A DNA stretch of 64,000 nucleotides from Tachypleus tridentatus (Eukaryota; Arthropoda; Merostomata; Xiphosura; Limulidae): positions 159,009,310 to 159,073,309 of the forward strand of contig NC_134837.1 of NCBI RefSeq assembly GCF_004210375.1. The letters run 5' to 3'. This document shows, piece by piece, positions 57,713 through 64,000 of the stretch (positions within the stretch are counted from its first letter, which is position 1; each line of letters opens with the position of its first letter). A program made the position numbers and the translations under genes. The notes beneath the pieces are model-generated. The model saw nothing but the letters and a program-made list of their open reading frames with translations. It searched no databases and was not told where the DNA came from.

Positions 57713-57987
57713 TTGGTTTGTTTTGAGTTTCGCGCAAAGCTACAAGAGAGCTGTCTGCACTAGTTGTCCATAATTTAGCAGTATAAGACTAGAAGGAAGG
57801 CAGATAGTTATCACCACCAACTGCTAACTTTTAGGCTGCTCTTTTAGAAACGAATAGTGAGATTGACTGTCACATTCTAACGCCCCAACGGCTGAAAGGG
57901 CGAACATGTTTGGTGTGACGGAGATTCGAACCTGCGACCTTCGAATTACGAGTCGAGTGTCTTAACCACCTGGCCATGCCGGACCTC
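57713..57987 (-). repeat. SINE family A copy, full length
   Basis: TTTGGTTTGTTTTGAGTTTC through GAGATTCGAACCTGCGACC to CCTGGCCATGCCGGACC. Confidence 0.9.
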
Positions 57988-57989
57988 GC

Positions 57990-58750
57990 ATAAGTTCCAG
58001 AGTAGTTAAACACATTTAAAAGACAGACATATCTTGACTGATATTTATTGAATAGAGCATAACGAAAAATTTTAATAGAAGAGTTCAATGTATTTGCAAT
58101 GAATTTACAATTAAATATATATTTTCCTAAACATCTCCAGACCAGTATGAAGAAATTTGTCGACGAGGGAAGCTATATAGTAAACCATGTACCCCTAATG
58201 CTTTTCGAAATATCAATGTAGTGACTATTCGTGTAAGTTGAAGCACCCAACCGATGTCTCAATGCACACTAGCGTTTATAAAATGTATTTTTCTTGTAGT
58301 TTAATGACGTTTATTTCTTCCGAGGGATGGAAGTAATGTTATATATATATATATATACTTTAAATTATCTCGTTCAATTACGAGGGCATCTCAATAGTGC
58401 GTGGAGAAAATCTGACATGAAAAAGGATTATGGATTTTTGCTCAACTATTTTTGAAATCTAGTGGTAAAATTAAGAGTGAAATCAAAATTTTATAAATAT
58501 GTACATTTATATGTTGCAAAAATTAGCAATTAGAGCTATTTTAGAACGATTAGTAGTTTTGGATAGTGGGAAATTAAAACGTTAATATGGCATCTCGAAT
58601 ACTTAACATCTCACTTTATAACGGTCTTACGATCGCCATATTGAAATATAAATACGTTATTATGTCATTTCAAAAATATATTAACATTTTATTTTCGAAA
58701 ACTAAACCCTCTTCATATATATATATATATATCATTTTTATAGCTTTAAT
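57990..58750. other. Intergenic DNA with two (TA)n microsatellites
   Basis: (AT)n tracts at 58340-58357 and 58715-58732. Nothing else is recognised. Confidence 0.6.
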
Positions 58751-58756
58751 GTATGT

Positions 58757-58878
58757 GTGGTGTGTTTTCTTATAGCAAAGCCACATCGGGCTATCTGCTG
58801 AGCCCACCGAGGGGGATCGAACCTCTGATTTTAGCCTTGTAAATCCGAAGACATACCGCTGCACTAGCAGCGTGCCAG
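58757..58878 (-). repeat. SINE family B copy, full length
   Basis: GTGTGGTGTGTTTTCTTATA, GGGCTATCTGCTGAGCCCAC, GGATCGAACCTCTG and CATACCGCTGCACTAGC. Confidence 0.9.
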
Positions 58879-58884
58879 TATAGT

Positions 58885-60430
58885 TGTAATACCACACCAT
58901 CCAAAATGAGTCAGCATTTTGAAGTATTTCTTAAGCTAGTTTATTTAATTCGGTTAATAACGAGATCAACTGCTGCTCTTACACAAAAGTAATTGAAATT
59001 TCTGCTATTAGATTTCTAAAATAATTGCAGCAACACAAATAGAAGCATTTTGTCTCTGCCACAGTGGTAATTTTTATTGATATATTTCCATGAATGAGTT
59101 CGATATTCAAATAGCAATAAGAATAACCTTACATATTTCCAGTTAGTTTTTATACTAGATTGTCTTTATGAAGGTATATGTTATTACCTACATAGTGTTT
59201 TCAATTATTTTATCTCAATCTTTATAGTTTGCCAACTTTTAATTACCAATTCTTAATAATCATTAAATTAGTTTTAAAACGTTAAACTAGGTATGTTTAT
59301 TTCTTTATTTGTTTTCAGAGATTTCAGTTAATTTCTGTTAATAACGACGGTTTCGCACATTTTTGAATAAACCTTTCTTTGAACATGTTGCGTAGTTAAC
59401 TCACTCTTACTAAAGCGTGGTCTGCATAGACAATCTCATAAATTTTATAAATTACTGGTTTCCAAAAACTATTCCCACACTACTACTCTGTTAATTTCTA
59501 TTATGTTACCGTTACATATAGCATGTCTGTTTTCCTGTCCTTTAAATGTAATTAGAATGTAAGGTAGAATAATGGTTACTGTGTGAAAAGCTTTGTGTAA
59601 GTAAGCCTATTGAGTCTAATGTTGCAGGGATTCATTGAACTAACAGGTATTCAAGAATTCGTCCGCTTAGGAATGATCAAATTGGAAGTTACAAGTCATA
59701 TAAGTAGATTAGTGAGAAAGAGTGTAATTTCAATAGCAATTATACATTAATTTCTCACATTTTGTTTATAAAATACACTGTGAAATACTTTATTTATTTA
59801 TTATAAACATATTTCGTTATCTTAGTGTATAATCGTCTTTAAAGAATAAATACAAATGTAAAAAACTTCCTCGTACAACTGAAAATAAGTATTATTTTCA
59901 TAGCTATAATTCAATTTAATATTAAATATTGTTCTATCATTATTGAGTCGTTAACCTAAGGAAATAAAAAAGACATATTTGTTCCTGCTTTATGAAATTT
60001 ATCATGCAATTATTAAATCAACATATCAAATTTTATCAAATCTTTATTTCTTAAGGCACTGTAGAACATGCATGTTGCTTACAGCTCAAATTACTAATTT
60101 TGTGTGTGAGTGATGCAAAACTGTGTGTTTCCTATTTTACTTAAAGTAAGCACATCAGAAGTTTTATTGAACTTTACTTGTAGCGAAAATAAAGTTTATA
60201 AAATTGATTTGCAAATACTGCAATTTAATTCTTCTATAATAATTAAATTGTAAATCATGAAAACTCTCCCCAGTTTTCAAACTTTAGTACAATTTTGTTC
60301 TTTTCTGCTTTAAAATTTACTTGTTTTCAATGATTTGCTAATTTTTTTAGAAAAAAAAGGTCGTAAATATAATCATTCAATCCAAAATGCACTACATACT
60401 GACATTTTTTTTTATTATTTATTTAATTAC
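58885..60430. other. Intergenic or intronic DNA with a weak exon candidate
   Basis: At 59628-59750 (plus) an acceptor-like CTAATGTTGCAG opens 40 codons (GFIELTGIQEFVRLGMIKLE, then VTSHISRLVRKSVIS) to a stop. It is plausible as a terminal exon but unsupported by a partner. The rest is A+T-rich with no recognised feature. Confidence 0.3.
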
Positions 60431-60431
60431 A

Positions 60432-60552
60432 TAGTGCCCACCAGTGGCACAGCGGTGTGTCTGTGTACTTACAACGTTAAAACCGGATTTCAATACCTAT
60501 GGCTAGCAGAACACAAATAGCTCATTGTGTAGCTTTGTGCTTATTTTTAAAC
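60432..60552 (+). repeat. SINE family C copy, full length
   Basis: GTGCCCACCAGTGGCACAGC, CTTACAACGTTAAAACCGG, TTTCAATACCTATGG, CACAAATAGCTCATTGTGTA and GCTTTGTGCTTATT. Confidence 0.85.
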
Positions 60553-60559
60553 AAATGTA

Positions 60560-61665
60560 ATTATTATGAAAAAAATTGTAGAAAATTACAAATGAGAGTG
60601 AAAAATAAACATTTTCCAATGTTGCTTCAAATATGACTGACAAATTTAATTTTTAATGTATTATAAAATATGCTTACTGATTTATATTTTTTCTTATAAA
60701 TTGTTAATGATTTTGAATCTTTTTAAATTTTATTATTATCTCATATGTTATGTGGTAAGTAATTTTTATTCGTTACAGTAAATAAAGTACAGTTCATTTA
60801 GTTACTGAGAGATTCTGATATGTTATTCTAAAAATATTTGTTGGTTGCTTTTCTAAGTTCTAAACTTCAAATGTTAGTTTGTAACATCTGACATAATGCA
60901 TTACCTACTAAGTCTTGCTTAATTTTTCTGTCAATTTGCTTAAAATATATTTCTTTATCCATTTATTTCAAGATTGCAGAAAATGCTCACGTGATTCATT
61001 TCAAATTATCCTTTCTTATAATTCAAAATCATATTTACTTTTAACTTTTGTTCCCCTTTGTTTAACGACAATAATGATTAAGGAAGTAATTAGGAACTGT
61101 TTATATTTTGATGTGGTATACGTAACAAAATTCTGTCACATCTTTCCCTCCATTCAGTATTCCAAATAACTATGGAAACGGCTAGTGAAAGAAAAACGAT
61201 TCAAGAGAAAAGCACTATAGGAATGTTATATCTTTACCTCATGTAAAATGAATTACTCCATAATAGAGTCACGTGCTATTAGTTTACACTGTGATTGGTT
61301 GTCATTCACCTAATCAGAAAGTGTCATACCAGTGTAAGGCCAATAAAACTACAAAGAACCTCTGCCCACCATTTGCCTTTTCCAACTACGTCTGGATGTT
61401 TGACGATTCTTGTGACCGGATCCTCCAATTAGCAACAACTAAAAACCACAGACATTCTAAGCATTAAATCGCCATAGCACATCTGCGTGCGGAGCAAAAG
61501 AGGATAACCCTATCCCTGAACACCTTGGTTGGAGAAAGTGAAAAACCACAAAAACTAAATACCTGCCATGTTGTTGTTGTTTTCCACTAACACTTGTGAT
61601 GTAAATTCAACCATAGCTCCTAGGACTAAAATTTTCATATGAAAAGCGTGTAGAATATAAAGTTT
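60560..61665. other. Intergenic or intronic DNA, nothing firm
   Basis: The frame at 61273-61467 (64 codons; NLCPPFAFSNYVWMFDDSCD in the middle) lies in slightly G+C-richer DNA and could be an exon. No family is recognised and splice sites are weak. Confidence 0.3.
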
Positions 61666-61672
61666 TGTCTGG

Positions 61673-61892
61673 AGAGGATACTCCATGCAAACAAATTTGT
61701 AGTAAGATTCTATATTTCAGTAAGAATGGTATGCAAGATTCTTGCATGCATACTCCATGCAAACAAATTTGTAGTAAGATTCTATATTTCAGTAAGAATG
61801 GTATGCACGATTCTTGCATGGATACTCCATGCAAACAAATTTGTAGTAAGATTCTATATTTCAGTAAGAATGGTATGCAAGATTCTGAATAC
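61673..61892. repeat. 72-bp direct repeat, three units
   Basis: Units start at 61679, 61751 and 61823 (TACTCCATGCAAACAAATTT, then AGTAAGATTCTATATTTCAG and AGAATGGTATGCAAGATTC). They are nearly identical, so the duplication is recent. 72 is a multiple of 3, which keeps frames open on both strands; neither frame looks like a gene. Confidence 0.95.
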
Positions 61893-61899
61893 ATGATAC

Positions 61900-62500
61900 T
61901 AACATTCTTATTAATAGAAGTGATCGAGGTGTAAAAATTGAAATTATACAAAAGTTGTGTTAAGTATCTCAGAGCATTTTCTTTATGAGATAGACAACGG
62001 TTTAGTACAGATCCCTCTGACGATCTGTCTGCAAATAAAGGCGTGAATTTTACCTCGGGAACAGTACCATATATTATTACGAAGAATCCTCGATAGAAGT
62101 ATAGCTCGACAATCTCTACTAGAATAAGATATCCACACTAGAAAAGTGAAATGGGCATCGGTCCACAAATGTTGGAATAATCAGAGCTGATGACTCCAAA
62201 TTCACACCTTTCGGTGATAATTCGACAGCAGAGATAAGAATGGTATCATAATTAATGTACATCAGAGGAATATGTTTTTTTTTCATTTCACTCTTAAAAG
62301 AAATACTAAACAGAAACTACTGGGTTTTGCAAATAGTCGAAAATTAAACAAGATTCAGTCTCTTCAAACAACGTATTATTCATTTAAAGTTTTTCCTTTA
62401 AACAGTTTAAAAAAAAATCAACCAGGTCTGGCTAGAAAGCTGAGTTCAAGTCCAAACACAATATTCTAAATATTGAGAGTCAACTCCTTAATGTAGATAG
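61900..62500. other. Intergenic or intronic DNA, nothing recognised
   Basis: No supported feature. Confidence 0.4.
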
Positions 62501-62612
62501 TACATGATAGGGTACTCCTGGTTGACTGCCTTCTCTATAAGCTAAAAATTAGGGATTGAGGCAGGTATCCTAATAGTTTTATCTTAAATACATAATACAA
62601 ATTATTTTATTA

Positions 62613-62895
62613 TATTTCGCGCAAAACTGCATTTTAAGTAGTATTAACCGATCTTAATTTTTCAAGTGATAAACTAAGTGAAATGTTACTAGTAAATATC
62701 GTTCACTGTCAATTCTCAGGTTACTCTTGTTAGACTGAATAGAGAGATTTAATCGTAATTGTTTTATTACACCAAATTAAAACCCCAAATTAAGAGTACG
62801 AGTTTAATTGGGTTTACTTTTGATAGGAACAGGAGTGGAGCTGCGAACCTCACCTTCACAGTCTAATATGCTAAGCTAACTGGCTCACATTAGGC
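62613..62895 (-). repeat. Old family A-like SINE with an unusual tRNA-like head
   Basis: The plus strand shows ATTTCGCGCAAAACTGCATT, a diverged body (AGTGATAAACTAAGTGAAAT and TTCTCAGGTTACTCTTG), then GGAGCTGCGAACCTCACC. On the minus strand the head reads GAGCCAGTTAGCTTAGCATA with GAGGTTCGCAGCTCC, a different tRNA-like sequence from ordinary family A. Confidence 0.5.
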
Positions 62896-62899
62896 CTAA

Positions 62900-63510
62900 G
62901 AAAAAATGAATTAAATTATAAAAAACGTATTAGAAAGCTTGTTTGATTATGATATCTGCAATTCTAATATAAGCAAAACTACTTGGATTATTTCCGTGCA
63001 ACCGAGTGTGTGTGTAATGGTAGATACAGGTTCATTGACACGTGCTAAATCTTGACTGTTCAAAATTGGACTCTGAGATTTAATCTCTCATTTTCACAAC
63101 TAAAATGAACAACATCAATGAACCAGCGGGAATACAACTTATACTGACAGATGAATAAGTCACTGTACTGAGTTGGTTTTTACGCAATCTCTCACCTCAT
63201 TAGATATTTATTCGTGATATAGCACGTTTACTCAAGTTTTCCTTAGTTACTACCGATCACTGAAATAATTCTGAGACAGGTTTATTATTTACAGTTTCTA
63301 AAATAATAGCTCAGACAGTGCTACATTTTTTTACTTTGGTAATTTTTATATTGACTGCAAACAAAAAGTTATTCGTACTAAGTATGCATAAAATATATCA
63401 TGGCAACTTGTAAATAAACTTAAAATATTTTTGTGTTAAAATAATTATTTTAAATAAACGTTTTTGCATGATATGGTCAAAGTATGATTCAGGCATCTAA
63501 ACGTTAAATG
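62900..63510. other. Intergenic or intronic DNA, nothing recognised
   Basis: No supported feature. Confidence 0.4.
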
Positions 63511-63514
63511 AAGA

Positions 63515-63835
63515 TTGTATTTTATCATGTATTTATATTTTATTATTTAGTGACACTTACGTTTGCTTTAATAACAACTTGCAATATTTTTCTCCTATTA
63601 TCCACCATCTTCTTCCAAACGTCAGGTTCAATGTTGCATATTTTCGCATAATTTATTCTTACATTTAACAGCTCTTACATTTATCCTACAATCTAGTTCA
63701 TTCCATCAATGCTCAATAGAACTGAGATATGTTGACTGAGGAGGCCAGTTTGTCTTCCAGTAGTTCACTTTGTTTTCACCAACTGACAGTGATGGACAGA
63801 GCTTCTGACTTCCTGGAGTATTTTTTAGAAAAACC
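63515..63835 (-). pseudogene. Tc1-like transposase remnant, C-terminal part
   Basis: On the minus strand, NWPPQST..SSIEH.WNELDCR (from about 63750) matches the WPPQSPDLNPIEHLWDELDRR block of Tc1-type DDE transposases, which includes the second catalytic aspartate region. Further on, PDVWKKMVDNRRKILQVVIK and a stop near 63526 match the family C terminus. Upstream, LVKTK-type text in another frame shows a frameshift. The aspartate of SPDL reads tyrosine here. The N-terminal two thirds may lie beyond the window edge or be lost. Confidence 0.75.
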
Positions 63836-64000
63836 TAATCCAATCTTTTATTTTTGTTGACTGGTTTGAAAAAAAGACTTACTTCTACTAACCCTATTAT
63901 TGAATTCCTCTACTCTTATTCTATTTGTACGGACACTTTAACATCATAGTTTTCACCTATTTCTTAAATAATATCTGAAGCACTCTTTTGTATGTTTCTT

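Noticed and set aside
61607-61951. Open frames on both strands over the 72-bp repeats
   Set aside because: The repeat length is a multiple of three, so open frames are automatic. The peptides are only the repeat read out.

Overview
This is a window of animal nuclear DNA, about 65-70% A+T by eye, with short exons, long introns and no bacterial-style operons. More than forty copies of three tRNA-derived SINE families (A, B and C below) are scattered on both strands. From memory, their consensus sequences resemble repeats common in horseshoe crab (Xiphosura: Limulus/Tachypleus/Carcinoscorpius) genomes. That assignment is an inference and was not searched.

The one gene supported across several exons lies on the minus strand, from 46181 down to 35759. 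It encodes a small four-helix membrane protein of the TMEM272-like type. Three coding exons have canonical splice sites and compatible phases; the first coding exon was not found. A second minus-strand gene is suggested between about 21.6 and 18.0 kb by a 60-codon exon (20532-20711) with good splice sites and matching phases, plus less certain exons around it. No function is recognised for it.

The rest is intergenic or intronic DNA built largely from mobile-element remains. 0-6 kb holds SINEs, a two-unit repeat and PLE-end fragments. 6-9.5 kb holds an LTR-like promoter/poly(A) module, a broken Penelope-like element (PLE) carrying reverse transcriptase and GIY-YIG remnants with two nested insertions, and a second GIY-YIG remnant on the minus strand. 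11.9-13.1 kb holds a decayed, very A+T-rich reading frame of unknown origin whose last 82 codons are still open. 13-35 kb is mostly SINEs plus a mariner/IS630-type deletion derivative at 30.3 kb and a solo PLE terminal repeat at 35.0 kb. 35.7-46.2 kb is the TMEM272-like gene, with a 29-bp minisatellite in its last intron and an IS630-like transposase remnant and a 29-bp-arm hairpin in its large intron. 46.7-47.1 kb is a 22-bp minisatellite. 47-64 kb has more SINEs, a 72-bp triplication and a Tc1-like transposase remnant at the right end.

The most notable observations are: the shared 3' tail that unites three SINE families with different tRNA heads; the decayed reading frame at 12-13 kb; the hammerhead-like motif in the PLE terminal repeats; and several precise hairpins and tandem arrays.
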